From JACVRW01 sp963846505 (lineage in GTDB: Bacteria > Actinomycetota > Thermoleophilia > Solirubrobacterales > Thermoleophilaceae), in NCBI GenBank assembly GCA_963846505.1, contig CAWJWD010000007.1, forward strand, positions 310,001-374,000: a stretch of DNA of 64,000 nt. The letters run 5' to 3'. The notes beneath the pieces are model-generated. The model saw only the letters and a list, made by a program, of their open reading frames with translations. It was not told the origin of the DNA and searched no databases. Shown in pieces: positions 53,161 to 63,989 of the stretch; position 1 is the first letter of the stretch; every line of letters begins with the position of its first letter. Position numbers and translations under genes: made by a program.

Positions 53161-54433
53161 TTGCGAGTACGTTGGCTGGCATTGCTCAGCTGCCTTCTCG
53201 GCGCCCTTGCCCTAGGCATCAGTGCCTGCGGCAGCGACGACGACGACAGCGGCTCGAGCGACAGCGGAGGCTCCGGGGCAAGCACGGTAGACGTCTACTC
53301 GAGCTTGCCGCTGCAGGGCGCTTCGCGGCCCCAGACCACTGCCATGGTCAACGGCATCAAGCTGGCGCTCGAGCAGGCCGGCAACAAGGCCGGTGACTTG
53401 AAGGTCAAGTACACCTCGCTCGACGACTCGACCGCCCAGGCGGGCGCGTGGACGCCGGAGGCCACGTCCGCGAATGCGCGCAAGGTCGCGCAGGACGACG
53501 CGGCCGTCGCATACATCGGCGAGTTCAACTCGGGGGCGAGCGCGATCTCGATCCCGATCCTGAACGAGGTGCCGATCGCCCAGATCAGCCCGGCGAACAC
53601 GGCGGTCGGACTCACGACCGACGAGGCCGGCGCCGACAAGGGCGAGCCGGACAAGTACTACCCGACCGGCGAGCGGCACTACCTGCGCATCGTGCCCAAG
53701 GACACGATCCAGGGCGCCGCGCTTGCGACCATCATGAAGAAGGACGGCTGCACGAGCACGTACATCCTCAACGACAAGGAGGTGTACGGCGCCGGCCTGG
53801 CACGCAACATCGAGCTGGCCGCCAAGGACCAGGGACTGAAGATCGCGGCTGACGAGGGCATCGACCCCAAGGCCCCGAACTTCCGCTCCCAGGCGGCGAC
53901 CATCAAGAGCTCGGGTGCCGACTGCTTCGTGTTCAGCGGCATCACCGCCAACGGCGCGGTGCAGCTGTACAAGGACGTGTCCGCGGCCGTGCCGGACGCC
54001 AAGCTCTACGGGCCCGACGGCGTTGCCGAAGCTGGCTTCGCGGACCCGAAGGAGGGCGGCATCCCGGCCGACGTGGCCGACAAGGTCAAGGTCACCGTGG
54101 CGACGCTGTCGCCGGACGAGTACCCGGCTGACGGTCAGAAGTTCTTCGACGACTTCAAGGCGAAGTACGGCGATGCGAACCCTGACCCGTACGCCATCTA
54201 CGGCTACGAGGCGATGAAGCTCGTGCTCGACACGTGCGAGCAGCTCGGCAAGGACTGCAGCGATCGGCAGGCGATGATCGAGGCGCTGTTCAACACGAAG
54301 GGCCGCGAGTCGGTGCTCGGCACGTACGACATCGACGAGAACGGCGACACGACGCTCACCGACTACGGCGATCTACACGATCAAGGACGGCGAGCTGGTC
54401 TTCGACGAGACGGTCAAGGCCCAGGGCGGCTGA
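53161..54433 (+). CDS. livK: Branched-chain amino acid ABC transporter binding lipoprotein
   Basis: This is a ~424-residue LivK-type protein. It has a lipoprotein signal (CLLGALALGISACGSDDDD), an acidic/Ser/Gly linker, then the binding fold with VYSSLPLQGA, AYIGEFNSGASAISIPI, and YAIYGYEAMKLVLDT. It starts with TTG preceded by a strong AGGAGGG Shine-Dalgarno 5 nt away, one of few good SD sites here. One frame change lies near 54370 (GGCGATC for GGCATC). Base composition is slightly lower in GC than its neighbours. Confidence 0.9.
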
Positions 54434-54455
54434 TCGTCAGACCGTGATCTCCAGA

Positions 54456-54488
54456 ACGGGGGGCGAACCCTTGGGGTTCGCCCCCCGT
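54456..54488 (+). terminator. Strong hairpin between livK and livH
   Basis: A perfect 15-bp stem (arms 54456-54470 and 54474-54488, rich in G then C) with a 3-nt TTG loop. No U run follows. In liv operons such an element lets the binding protein be made in excess over the permease. Confidence 0.75.
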
Positions 54489-54528
54489 CTCTGATTGAAT
54501 CCGCGCACCTGCTCCACGAAGGGGGATC

Positions 54529-55600
54529 TTGGAGGCCAGTAGCGAAGCAGCCCGACTGCCGGTTCGAGCCAACACGGCAGACGTCGTCAGGGACTTTCTC
54601 CAGCGGTACGGGCTGATCGCGCTGCTGCTCGCGATGCCGGTCGTCTTCGGCATCCACGACCTCAGCGCCGACGGCAGCCTCGCGCGGCTCGGCAACAACC
54701 TCGTCGACGGCCTCTCCAACGGCGCGATCTGGGCGCTCGTCGCGCTCGGCTACACGCTCGTCTACGGCATCATCGAGCTGATCAACTTCGCCCACGGCGA
54801 GGTCTTCATGATCGGCTCGCTGGTCGTCGGCCGGCTTCTTCGGCACGCTCGGCCTCACCGCCGCCACCGGCACCGCTCGGGCTGATCGGCGGCCTGCTGG
54901 TCACGCTCGTGCTGGCGATGCTCGCCAGCGGCGCGCTCAACGTGATGATCGAGCGCGTGGCCTACCGGCCGCTGCGCAACGCGCCGAAGCTGGCGCCGCT
55001 GATCACCGCCGTCGGCTTCTCGTTCATCCTCCAGAACGTCGGCATCCTCTGGATCGGCGGCTCGCCGGAGGGCATCCCGGACCTGATCAACGCCCAGAAG
55101 GAGCTCTTCAACGTCTGCCGGCGTGTCGGTGTCGCAGGGGGACGTGCTCGCGGTCGCGGCGACGATCCCGCTCGTGCTGCTGCTGACGACGTTCATCTCG
55201 CGGAGCCGCCTCGGCAAGGCGATGCGCGCGACCGCGCAGGACCCCGAGGCCGCGCGGCTGATGGGGATCAACGTCGACACGACGATCTCGCTGACCTTCC
55301 TGCTCGGCGGCCTGATGGCCGGCGCCGCCGGCCTGATCTACGCGCTCTACCAGACGACGATCTGGTTCTTCCAGGGCTTCCAGGCCGGGCCTGATCGCCT
55401 TCACCGCGGCCGTCATGGGCGGCATCGGCAACCTCAAGGGGGCCGTGCTCGGCGGCTTCATCATCGGGATCATCCAGCAGATCTCCGACAACCGGATCGG
55501 CGGCGAGTGGACGCCGGCGATCGTGTTCGCCTACCTCGTGCTGATCATGGTCTTCCGCCCGCAGGGGCTGATCGGCGAGGAGACGCGGGAGGCCGGATGA
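54529..55600 (+). CDS. livH: Branched-chain amino acid ABC permease LivH
   Basis: This is a ~355-residue LivH permease with eight or more helices: GLSNGAIWALVALGYTLVYGIIELINFAHGEVFMIG is the family's signature region, followed by MIERVAYRPLRNAPKLAPLITAVG and AVLGGFIIGIIQQ. A long N-terminal extension (~55 residues) precedes it. TTG start with AAGGGGG upstream. Frame changes near 54828, 54872, 55125 and 55390. It overlaps livM by ATGA. Confidence 0.88.
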
Positions 55601-56892
55601 CCAGGCCCGAGCCGCGCACGCTGATCGTCCTCGCGCTCGCGCTGCCGCTCACCCTCTGGGTGGCGGACCAGATCGAGATGGACCTGTTCATGGCGTTCGT
55701 GCTGTGGGCGCTGATCGTCGGCCCGCACGCTGTTCGCCGGACAACGTCTGGGTGGTCCGCGCGATCGTCGCGGGGCTGCTGCTGTGGGCGATCTTCCTGC
55801 CGTTCTTCCAGGACTCCGGCGGCGGCTTCATCGACGACGCCACGCTCGCGCTCGCGTACGTCGTGATGGCGCTCGGGCTCAACATCATCGTCGGCTTCGC
55901 GGGCCTGCTCGACCTCGGCTACGTCGCCTTCTTCGCGCTCGGCGCGCTCACCGCCGGCTGGTTCATGTCCGGCTTCTTCTCCGGCGCCGGCGGCGGCGAG
56001 GGCATCCACGTCCTCGTCTCCGAGCCGGCGGCGAACCTGCCCGGCATCCACGTCAACTTCCTGATCGTGATCCTGATCGCGGTCGTGATCACGACGATCG
56101 CGGGCATGGTGATCGGCCTGCCCACGCTGCGCCTGCGCGGCGACTACATCGCGATCGTCACGCTCGCGTTCGGCGAGATCATCGGCCGCATCGTCATCAA
56201 CGGCGACGAGATCAAGCTCGTCGGCGAGCAGCTGACCGCCGGCCGCCAGGGGATCACCCCGATCGACAAGGTCGAGCTGCCGCTGGCATCGAGCAGTTCC
56301 AGTCGCTCGAGCTGCGACCGTGGTACTTCGATCGCGCTCGCGCTCGTGCTGGTCGTGCTGTTCGTCAACTTCAGGCTGCGCGACTCGCGCCTCGGTCGCG
56401 CCTGGATCGCGCTGCGCGAGGACGAGGTGGCGGCGGCCTCGATGGGCGTGCCGCTCGTCAAGACGAAGCTGATGGCCTACGGCACCGGCGCGGCCTTCGG
56501 CGGCATCTCGGGCGCCTTCCTCGGCCTCCTACCTGAACACGGTCAACGCCGACCAGTTCCAGTTCTCGTTCTCGATCTTCGTGCTGGCGATGGTGATCCT
56601 CGGCGGCCTCGGCTCGATCGGGGGCGTCGTGCTCGGCGCGGTCACGCTGTCGTTCATCAACAACCGCCTGATCCCCGACGTGTTCAACGACTATCCGTCG
56701 AAGATCGGCCTCGACTTCGACCTCACCGAGCTGTCGTTCGGCATCTTCGGCTTCCTGCTCGTGATCATGATGGTGCTGCGACCCGAGGGCCTGATACCGG
56801 AGCGACGGCGAAAGCTCGAGCTCACCGAGGGCATCGGCGCCGGCGACACCGAGCTCGGCACCAACGAGTCCCTGTTCGAGGCGCGGGCATGA
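55597..56892 (+). CDS. livM: Branched-chain amino acid ABC permease LivM
   Basis: This is a ~430-residue LivM permease: MALGLNIIVGFAGLLDLGYVAFFALGALT, the conserved LRLRGDYIAIVTLAFGEI, SRLGRAWIALREDEVAA (the EAA-like ATPase contact), and VILGGLGSIGGVVLGA. It pairs with LivH. Frame changes lie near 55730, 56288-56330 and 56530. The C-terminus is extended by an acidic tail and overlaps livG by ATGA. Confidence 0.9.
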
Positions 56893-57729
56893 GCGACGCG
56901 ACCACGCCCGAGGCGCCGTCGACGCCCGCCGAGGGGAGTGCCGACGCGCTGCTGACCGCCGACGGCGTGACGAAGGTCTTCGGCGGTCTCGTCGCGGTCG
57001 AGGACGTCTCGTTCACGATCCCCGAGCGCTCGATCGTCTCGATCATCGGCCCCAACGGCGCCGGCAAGACGACGTTCTTCAACATGCTCACCGGGCTCTA
57101 CAAGCCGACCGTCGGGCAGGATCACCTTCGAGGGCCGCAACATCACCGGCCGCCGCCCGGACCTGATCCAGAAGTCCGGCATGGCGCGGACGTTCCAGAA
57201 CATCCGCCTGTTCGGCACGATGAGCGCGCTCGAGAACGTGATGGTCGGCCAGCACGCGAAGATGCGCGCGGGCCTGTTCGGCTCGATCTTCCGGGTGCCC
57301 TGGCAGCGCCGCGAGGAGCAGGCGGTGGCCGAGAAGGCGCGCGAGTCGCTCGCCTACGTCGGGATCGCGGAGAGCGACTTCGACGCGCTCTCGATCGCGC
57401 TCTCCTACGGCGACCAGCGCCGCCTCGAGATCGCCCGCGCGCTCGCCTCCGACCCGAAGCTGCTGCTGCTCGACGAGCCCACCGCCGGCATGAACCCGCA
57501 GGAGTCCGCCGCGCTGACCGACTTCATGCGCAAGCTGCGCGACGAGCGCGGGCTGACGATCCTGCTGATCGAGCACGACATGCAGGTCGTGATGGGGGTC
57601 TCCGAGCGGATCACCGTGCTCGACCACGGCGAGAAGATCGCCGAGGGCGATCCCGTCGAGGTGCGCCAGAACCCCCGGGTGGTCGAGGCCTACCTCGGCA
57701 AGCGGGCCTCCGAGGAGATCAACGGCTGA
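56889..57729 (+). CDS. livG: Branched-chain amino acid ABC ATPase LivG
   Basis: This is a ~279-residue ATPase: Walker A IGPNGAGKTTFFNMLTG, LivG-type GMARTFQNIRLFGTMSALENVMVG, LSYGDQRRLEIARAL as signature and LLLLDEPTAGMNPQES as Walker B. A 25-residue N-terminal extension precedes the domain. One frame change near 57120 (CAGGATCACC). Its TGA overlaps the livF ATG. Confidence 0.92.
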
Positions 57730-58439
57730 TGGCGCTGCTCGAGGTCACCGACATCCACACCTTCTACGGCAACATCGAGGCGCTCAAGGGCATCTCGCTG
57801 ACCGTCGAGGAGGGCGAGTGCGTGACGCTGATCGGCTCCAACGGCGCCGGCAAGTCGACCACGCTGCGCTCGATCTCCGGCCTGACCCCGCCGCGCGAGG
57901 GCTCGATCAAGTTCGACGGCACCGAGATCGGCGAGGTGCCGCCGCAGGAGATCGTCGAGAACGGCATCTCGCTGTCGCCCGAGGGCCGGCACGTGTTTCC
58001 GCGCATGACCGTGCGCGAGAACCTCGAGCTCGGCGCCTTCCTGCGCAAGGACGCGGCCGGCATCAAGAGCGACATCGAGCGCGTCTACTCGCTGTTCCCG
58101 CGGCTCAAGGAGCGCGAGAAGCAGAAGGGCGGCACGATGTCGGGCGGCGAGCAGCAGATGCTCGCGATCGGCCGCGCGCTGATGGCGAGCCCGAAGCTGC
58201 TGCTGCTGGACGAGCCCTCGATGGGCATCGCGCCCATCCTCGTCGAGCGCATCTACGAGACGATCGCCGAGATCAACCGACAGGGCACCACGATCCTGCT
58301 CGTCGAGCAGAACGCCAACTACGCCCTCGACGTCTCCAAGCGCGCGTACGTGCTCGAGACCGGCACCGTCGCGCTCGAGGACGCCTCGGCGTCGCTGCGC
58401 GAGAACCCCGACGTGCAGAAGGCGTACCTCGGCGCATGA
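57729..58439 (+). CDS. livF: Branched-chain amino acid ABC ATPase LivF
   Basis: This is a 236-residue ATPase with an intact frame: Walker A IGSNGAGKSTTLRSISG, SPEGRHVFPRMTVRENLELGAF, signature MSGGEQQMLAIGRALM, and LLLDEPSMGIAPILVE. It forms the ATPase heterodimer with LivG. It overlaps a small membrane-protein gene by ATGA. Confidence 0.94.
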   Translation: MALLEVTDIHTFYGNIEALKGISLTVEEGECVTLIGSNGAGKSTTLRSISGLTPPREGSIKFDGTEIGEVPPQEIVENGISLSPEGRHVFPRMTVRENLELGAFLRKDAAGIKSDIERVYSLFPRLKEREKQKGGTMSGGEQQMLAIGRALMASPKLLLLDEPSMGIAPILVERIYETIAEINRQGTTILLVEQNANYALDVSKRAYVLETGTVALEDASASLRENPDVQKAYLGA

Positions 58440-58726
58440 CCACCTACCTCGCCGTCATCGGCTCGACCGCGCTCTGGCTGACCTACCTCTGGCTCGCGTC
58501 GGCGATCGTCGCCTCCTACCTCTCCGCGCGCAAGGGCTAGGGCGAGAAGTGGGGGCTCGCGTTCGGCCTGCTGCTGAGCGCGGTGGGCGTCCTGATCTGG
58601 CTCTTCTGGCCGGCGAAGGCCGACTCGCGCTGGAAGCTCCAGGGGCCGGTCGGCAGCAAGGGCAAGACCGTCGCCGAGCTGCGCGCAGAACAACACGCGC
58701 TGCACGAAGACCAGAGCCAGAGCTAG
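58436..58726 (+). CDS. Small membrane protein with in-frame amber codon
   Basis: Starting at the livF-overlapping ATG, 34 codons encode one membrane helix (AVIGSTALWLTYLWLASAIVASYL) up to SARKG and a TAG at 58538-58540. The same frame then continues with GEKWGLAFGLLLSAVGVLIWLFWPAK, a second helix, and a soluble tail up to a TAG at 58724-58726. The two parts read as one two-helix protein in which TAG replaces a sense codon such as TAC. It may be truncated, read through, or a base error. Function unknown; position suggests an accessory of the Liv transporter. Confidence 0.6.
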
Positions 58727-59676
58727 CCGCGCCCGGTGGCGCTTCGCAGCGCGGGCTCGAGGTCGGGCTGCCGGAACGCATAGCCCAGCGCCTCCAACCG
58801 CTTCGGCTGGACGTTCGCCCCCTCGGTGACGATCTCGGCCATCTGGCCGTAGAGGGCCTTGATCGCGAAGGCGGGCACCGGTAGCAGCGCCGGCCGCTTC
58901 AACGCACGTCCGAGCGCCTTCGAGAAGTCGGCGTTGGTCACCGGCTGCGGGGCGGTGAGGTTGACCGCCCCGCTGGCGGCCTCGTCGTCGAGGCAGAAGC
59001 TCAGCGCGCCGACGACGTCGTCGAGATGGACCCAGGGCAGGTACTGCTCGCCGCCTGCCACCGGGCCGCCGATGCCGAGCTTGAAGAACGGCAGCATCTT
59101 CTCCAACGCGCCGCCGTCGGGGGAGAGCACGACGCCGGTGCGCACGCGCACGACGCGCAGGCCGTCGAGTTCCTCCGCCTTGCGAGCCTCGGCCTCCCAG
59201 GCGGCGACCACCCGGGCCTGGAAGTCGTCGCCGGCGGGCGCGGACTCGTCGAGCGGCTCGGGCCCGCGTGGGCCGTACCAGCCGACGGCCGACTGCGACA
59301 CGAGCACGTGCGGTCGCTCGGCACTCGGCAGCTCGGCCAGCGCGGCGACGAGGTTGCGCGTCGGCAGCACGCGCGAGTCAAGGATCTCGCGCTTGCTCTC
59401 CTCGGTCCAGCGCTGGGCGATCGGCTCCCCGAGCAGGTGCACGACGCCGTCGCGTCCGCGCAGCGCGTCCAGCGGCGGCGGCTCGGTCTTCGGCTCGCGC
59501 CAGGCGGCGGTCTCGATCGAGCCGGCCCCGGCGGCGCTCGACCCGTCCGCTCGGAGCGTCCGCGCGGCGCGCTCCGCGTCGCGCGAGAGCGCGGTCACGT
59601 CATCGCCGCGCGCGGCGAGCTCGCCGACGAGCGCGCGACCGATGGTCCCGGTTGCGCCGGTGACCGTGACCTTCAT
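58723..59676 (-). CDS. SDR-family epimerase (YfcH/TIGR01777 type)
   Basis: This 317-residue protein of the NAD(P)-dependent epimerase group has the nucleotide-binding start VTVTGATGTIGRALVGEL, then VVHLLGEPIAQRW, SQSAVGWYGPRG with a YfcH-type active-site Tyr, RTGVVLSPDGGALEKMLPFFKLG, and a DUF1731-type C-terminal part (VPAFAIKALYGQMAE). Physiological substrate unknown. It has a full GGAGGT Shine-Dalgarno 5 nt before the ATG, inside the gap after the malic enzyme, so it is the second gene of that unit. Its stop shares CTAG with the convergent small membrane gene. Confidence 0.87.
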   Translation of the reverse strand: MKVTVTGATGTIGRALVGELAARGDDVTALSRDAERAARTLRADGSSAAGAGSIETAAWREPKTEPPPLDALRGRDGVVHLLGEPIAQRWTEESKREILDSRVLPTRNLVAALAELPSAERPHVLVSQSAVGWYGPRGPEPLDESAPAGDDFQARVVAAWEAEARKAEELDGLRVVRVRTGVVLSPDGGALEKMLPFFKLGIGGPVAGGEQYLPWVHLDDVVGALSFCLDDEAASGAVNLTAPQPVTNADFSKALGRALKRPALLPVPAFAIKALYGQMAEIVTEGANVQPKRLEALGYAFRQPDLEPALRSATGRG

Positions 59677-59687
59677 GCGAGACCTCC

Positions 59688-61136
59688 TCAGCCGACGACG
59701 GGGACCGTGGCGGGGACGTCCTCGCGCGCAGCGCCGGACTTCTCCGCTTCTTCGGCTACGGCCCGCGAGACGGCCTGGCTCACGTCGCGGTTGAAGACGC
59801 TCGGGATGATGTAGTCCTCGTCGAGCTCGTCGTCCTCGACCACGCTCGCGATGCCGTGGGCGGCCGCGAGCTTCATCTCCTCGGTGATCGCCTGCGCGCG
59901 CACGTCGAGCGCGCCGCGGAAGACGCCGGGGAAGGCCAGCACGTTGTTGATCTGATTCGGGTAGTCCGAGCGCCCCGTGGCCATCACGCGCACGTAGGGG
60001 GCGGCCTCCTCGGGTCTGACCTCGGGGTTCGGGTTGGCCATCGCGAACACGAACGGCTCGGGGTTCATCCGCTGCAGGTCCTGCGGCTCGATGATGCCCG
60101 GCCCGGAGAGGCCGACGAACAGGTCGGTGCCCTCGATCACCTCGCGCGGCGTGCCCGAGCGCCGGTCGGCGTTCGTGTTCTCCGCCAGCCACGTCTTGGG
60201 CGCGTTCATCGAGCCGGCGGCGAAGTCGTCGCGGTCGGTGTGGATGGCGCCGTAGCGGTCGCAGGCGACGATGTCGGTCACGCCCGAGCCCATCAGGATC
60301 TTCGCCACCGCCACGCCCGCCGCGCCGGCGCCGACCATGCAGACCTTGAGCGACTCCATGGTGCGACCGGTCAGCCGGCAGGCGTTGATCAGCGCCGCCA
60401 GCGTGACGATCGCGGTGCCGTGCTGGTCGTCGTGGAAGACCGGGATGTCGAGCGCCTCCTGCAGCCGCTGCTCGATCTCGAAGCAGCGTGGGGAGGAGAT
60501 GTCCTCGAGGTTGATGCCGCCGAAGGTCGGCGACATGCGGATCACGGTCTCGACGATCTCGTCCGGATCCTTGGTGTTGAGGCAGATCGGGAAGGCGTCG
60601 ACGTTCGCGAACTCCTTGAACAGCATCGCCTTGCCCTCCATCACGGGCATGGCGGCCTCGGGGCCGATGTCGCCGAGGCCGAGCACGGCGGTGCCGTCGG
60701 AGACGACGGCCACGGTGTTCGCCTTGATCGTGTACTTGAACGCCTTCTGGCGGTTCTCCGCGATCGCGCTGCAGACGCGGGCGACGCCGGGCGTGTAGGC
60801 CATCGAGAGGTCGTCGCGCGTCTTCAGCGGCATGTTCAGGCCGGTGTGGATCTTGCCGTTGCGGTGCAGCTCGAAGGTGCGGTCGGTGATCTCCACCAGT
60901 CGCGGGCCGCGGACGGCCTGCACCGCCGAGATGACCTCGCCGACATGGTCGCTGCTGGAGCACTCGACGGTGATCTCGCGCAGCGTCGTGTCGCCGGAGG
61001 CGTCGACGGTGTCGACCGCGACGATCGCGCCGTGGGCACGCGTGATGGCCGCGGTGACCTTGCCGAGTACGCCGGCAGGGCGGTGCGGAAGCTCCACGCG
61101 CAGCGTGAGCGAGAACTGTGCGGAGGGGGTGGGCAT
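59688..61136 (-). CDS. NAD-dependent malic enzyme with N-terminal ACT domain
   Basis: This 482-residue protein has an intact frame. Residues ~5-85 form an ACT-like regulatory domain (FSLTLRVELPHRPAGVLGKV). The malic enzyme core follows: MAYTPGVARVC with the catalytic Tyr, FKYTIKANTVAVVSDG with the Lys, FHDDQHGTAIVTLAA, the nucleotide fold CMVGAGAAGVAVAKIL, and FAMANPNPEVRPE. It oxidatively decarboxylates malate to pyruvate. The ACT domain suggests allosteric control by an amino acid. TATGAT on the minus strand (61157-61152) is a likely -10, giving a leader of only some 8 nt. Confidence 0.92.
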   Translation of the reverse strand: MPTPSAQFSLTLRVELPHRPAGVLGKVTAAITRAHGAIVAVDTVDASGDTTLREITVECSSSDHVGEVISAVQAVRGPRLVEITDRTFELHRNGKIHTGLNMPLKTRDDLSMAYTPGVARVCSAIAENRQKAFKYTIKANTVAVVSDGTAVLGLGDIGPEAAMPVMEGKAMLFKEFANVDAFPICLNTKDPDEIVETVIRMSPTFGGINLEDISSPRCFEIEQRLQEALDIPVFHDDQHGTAIVTLAALINACRLTGRTMESLKVCMVGAGAAGVAVAKILMGSGVTDIVACDRYGAIHTDRDDFAAGSMNAPKTWLAENTNADRRSGTPREVIEGTDLFVGLSGPGIIEPQDLQRMNPEPFVFAMANPNPEVRPEEAAPYVRVMATGRSDYPNQINNVLAFPGVFRGALDVRAQAITEEMKLAAAHGIASVVEDDELDEDYIIPSVFNRDVSQAVSRAVAEEAEKSGAAREDVPATVPVVG

Positions 61137-61175
61137 CGGGGGTAGGCAGGGATCATAAGGCGGGGTCACCGGCGA

Positions 61176-61181
61176 TAGGGT
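61176..61181 (+). promoter_or_regulatory. Leaderless -10 element of polA
   Basis: TAGGGT is followed after 6 nt by the GTG at 61188. The divergent malic enzyme promoter is about 20 bp away. Confidence 0.5.
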
Positions 61182-61187
61182 TGGCGC

Positions 61188-63989
61188 GTGCCCCACGACT
61201 CCTCGCGCGAGCTGTTCCTGATCGACGGCAGCAGCCTCGTCTACCGTGCCTTCTTCGCCCTGCCGGAGTCGATCTCGACCTCGAAGGGCCAACCCACGAA
61301 CGCGATCTTCGGCTTCGCCTCGATGCTCGTGAAGATCGTCTCCGAATACGGCGTCAAGCCGACGATCGTCGTCTGGGACGCGGGCAAGTCCGGACGCGAG
61401 GAGACCTATCCCGAGTACAAGGCCAACCGCACCTCGCGGCCCGACCTGCTGCGCGAGCAGTGGCCGTACATGGAGCCGCTGGTGGACTCGTTCGGCTACG
61501 CGAATCTGCACGTCGACGGCTACGAGGCCGACGACGTGATCGCGTCGGCCGCGGGCCGCGCGCGCGAGCAGGGCCTCGACGTGATGGTCGTGACGGGCGA
61601 CCGCGACCTGTTCCAGCTGATCGAGCCCGGCGTGCGCGTGATGGCCACCAGCCGCGGCATCACCGAGACGAAGGTCTACGACCACGACGCCGTGGTCGAC
61701 CGCTACGGCATTCCGCCGGCGTTGGTGCCGGACTTCGTCGGGCTGAAGGGGGACACCTCCGACAACATCCCCGGCGTCCCCGGCATCGGCGACAAGACGG
61801 CGACGCAGCTGCTGCAGGAGTACGGCGACCTCGAGGGCGTGTTGGCGAACGTCGACTCGATCTCGGGCGCCAAGCGCAAGCAGAACCTGACCGAGCACGC
61901 CGACGACGCACGCATCTCCAAGCAGCTGGCGACCGCGATCCGCGACCTCGAGGTGTCGCTCGACTTCGAGGCCCTGATCGGCCGCGAGCCCGATCGCTCG
62001 CGCCTGCGCGAGACCTTCCGCGAGTTCGAGCTGCGTGCGCCGCTGGAGCGGCTCGAAGAGGCGCTCGGCGAGGACGAGCGCGGCGCCGGCGGAGCGGGCC
62101 GGCGAGCTGCTCGAGGCGCGCGTCCGGACGGTGTCGATCGCCGAGCTGGGGGCGCTGGAGGGGGAGCTGGTGACGATCGCGGCCGCGCAGGCCGGGGGCG
62201 GCGCCGGAGGAAGCCGTGCCGGAGGATGCCGGACCGACCGACGAGGTCGAGGACCCGGCCGAGGAGCTGGCCGCGGAGGAGGACGAGGCGCTGGAGGCGA
62301 CGCTCGCCGACGAGCCCCGAGGACGCCGGTGCGGCGGCCGCCGCGCGCAACGGCGGTTCCACTGCCGCGGCCGTCCCGGGCGTCGGCGTCCAGGGGACGC
62401 TCGACTTCGATGCGGCCGACCTCGGTCCGCTGCACGTCGCGGCCTTCGCCGGCGAGGACGTGCTCAGCGCCGAGGCCGAGACGCTGAGGGACTTCACCGA
62501 CGCCCGCGGCGCAGCGGCCGCTGGTCGCCCACGACTGGAAGACGATCGCGACCGCCGACGACGAGCCTGCCGGCGCGCCGGCGCTGGCGCACGACACGAT
62601 GGTCGCCGCCTACCTGATCGACCCCGCCCGGCGCGGCTACCCGCTCGAGGAGCTGGCGACCGAGATCGGCCTGGCCGTGAAGCTCGACGGGGACGATCCG
62701 GCGGGCGTGGCCGAGCGCGCGGTGCTCACGCGCACGATCGCCGAGCGTCAGCTGGCGCGGCTCGAGGAGGACGGCCTGACGCGGCTGCTGCACGAGGTCG
62801 AGCTGCCGCTCGTCGACGTGCTGGTCGGAGATGGAGCGCGCCGGGGTCAAGCTCGACGTCGAGCGGCTGCGCGAGATCAGCACCCGCCTCGGCCGCGAGG
62901 CGGACGCAGCTCGAACGCACGGTCTGGGAGCTGGCGGGGGAGGAGTTCATGATCGGCTCGCCGCAGCAGCTCGCGCCGATCCTGTTCGACAAGCTCGGCC
63001 TGTCGAAGAAGCGCCGCGGCAAGACCGGCTTCTCGACCGACGCCCGCGTGCTGCAGGCGATCCGCTCCGAGCACGAGATCGTGCCGGCGATCGAGGAGTG
63101 GCGCGAGCTGACCAAGCTCAAGTCGACCTACCTCGACGCCTTCCCGGCCCTGATCGACGCCGACGGCCGCCTGCGCACGACCTTCAGCCAGGTCACGGCG
63201 GCCACCGGGCGACTGTCGAGCACGAACCCGAACCTGCAGAACATCCCGATCCGCACCGAGCGCGGGCGCGAGATCCGCGCCTGCTTCGTCGCCGAGCCGG
63301 GCTGCAAGCTGATCTCGGCCGACTACTCGCAGGTCGAGCTGCGGCTGCTCGCCCACATCGCCGGCGAGGACGTGCTCAAGGCAGATCTTCCTCCGCGGCG
63401 AGGACGTGCACACCGCCACCGCCGAGCAGATCCTCGGCGGCGCTCCCGATCCGGGCACGCGCTCGAAGGCGAAGATGGTCAACTACGGGATCGTCTACGG
63501 CCTGTCGGCGTTCGGGCTCGCCGATCGCCTGCAGATCCCGCGCGAGGAGGCGCAGGAGTTCATCGACGCCTACCTCGAGCGCTTCCCGGCGGTGCGGCGC
63601 CTTCATCGAGAAGACGATCGAGCAGGCGACCGAGGACGGCCACGTGACGACGCTCTTCGGGCGCATCCGGCGCGTGCCGGAGCTGCGCTCGCGCCAGCTC
63701 CACACGCGGCAGCTCGGCGAGCGGCTGGCGGTGAACATGGTCATCCAGGGCACGGCCGCGGACATCATCAAGGTCGCGATGGTGCGCTGCCGCGACGAGC
63801 TGCGCAGCGCCGGGCTGAGCACGCGGCTGGTGCTCCAGATCCACGACGAGCTGCTGTTCGAGGGGCCGGAAGACGAGGTCGACGCGGCGCAGGAGATCGT
63901 CGCGCGCGAGATGGCCGGCGCGTTCGAGCTCGACCCGCCGCTCGGGCGTGGACATCGGCGCCGGCGACAACTGGCTGGCGGCCAAGTGA
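61188..63989 (+). CDS. polA: DNA polymerase I
   Basis: This is a ~930-residue family A polymerase. The 5' nuclease domain occupies residues ~1-300 (LIDGSSLVYRAFFALP; GYEADDVIAS; DFVGLKGDTSDNIPGVPGIGDKTA). The middle 3'-5' exonuclease-like domain lacks the DxE acidic motif I can recognise, so proofreading is probably absent. The polymerase domain has motif A LISADYSQVELRLLAHIAG, the O-helix region KAKMVNYGIVYGLSAFG and motif C QIHDELLFEG. It processes Okazaki fragments and repairs DNA. Frame changes near 62100, 62210, 62325, 62513, 62829, 62905, 63382, 63600 and 63948. The whole 5' nuclease domain is clean. Confidence 0.93.

Noticed and set aside
59688..62597. A 969-codon minus-strand frame joining the malic enzyme to the antisense of polA
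   Set aside because: Only the part from 61136 down matches a family. The upstream part is antisense to the 5' nuclease domain of polA and has no motif.
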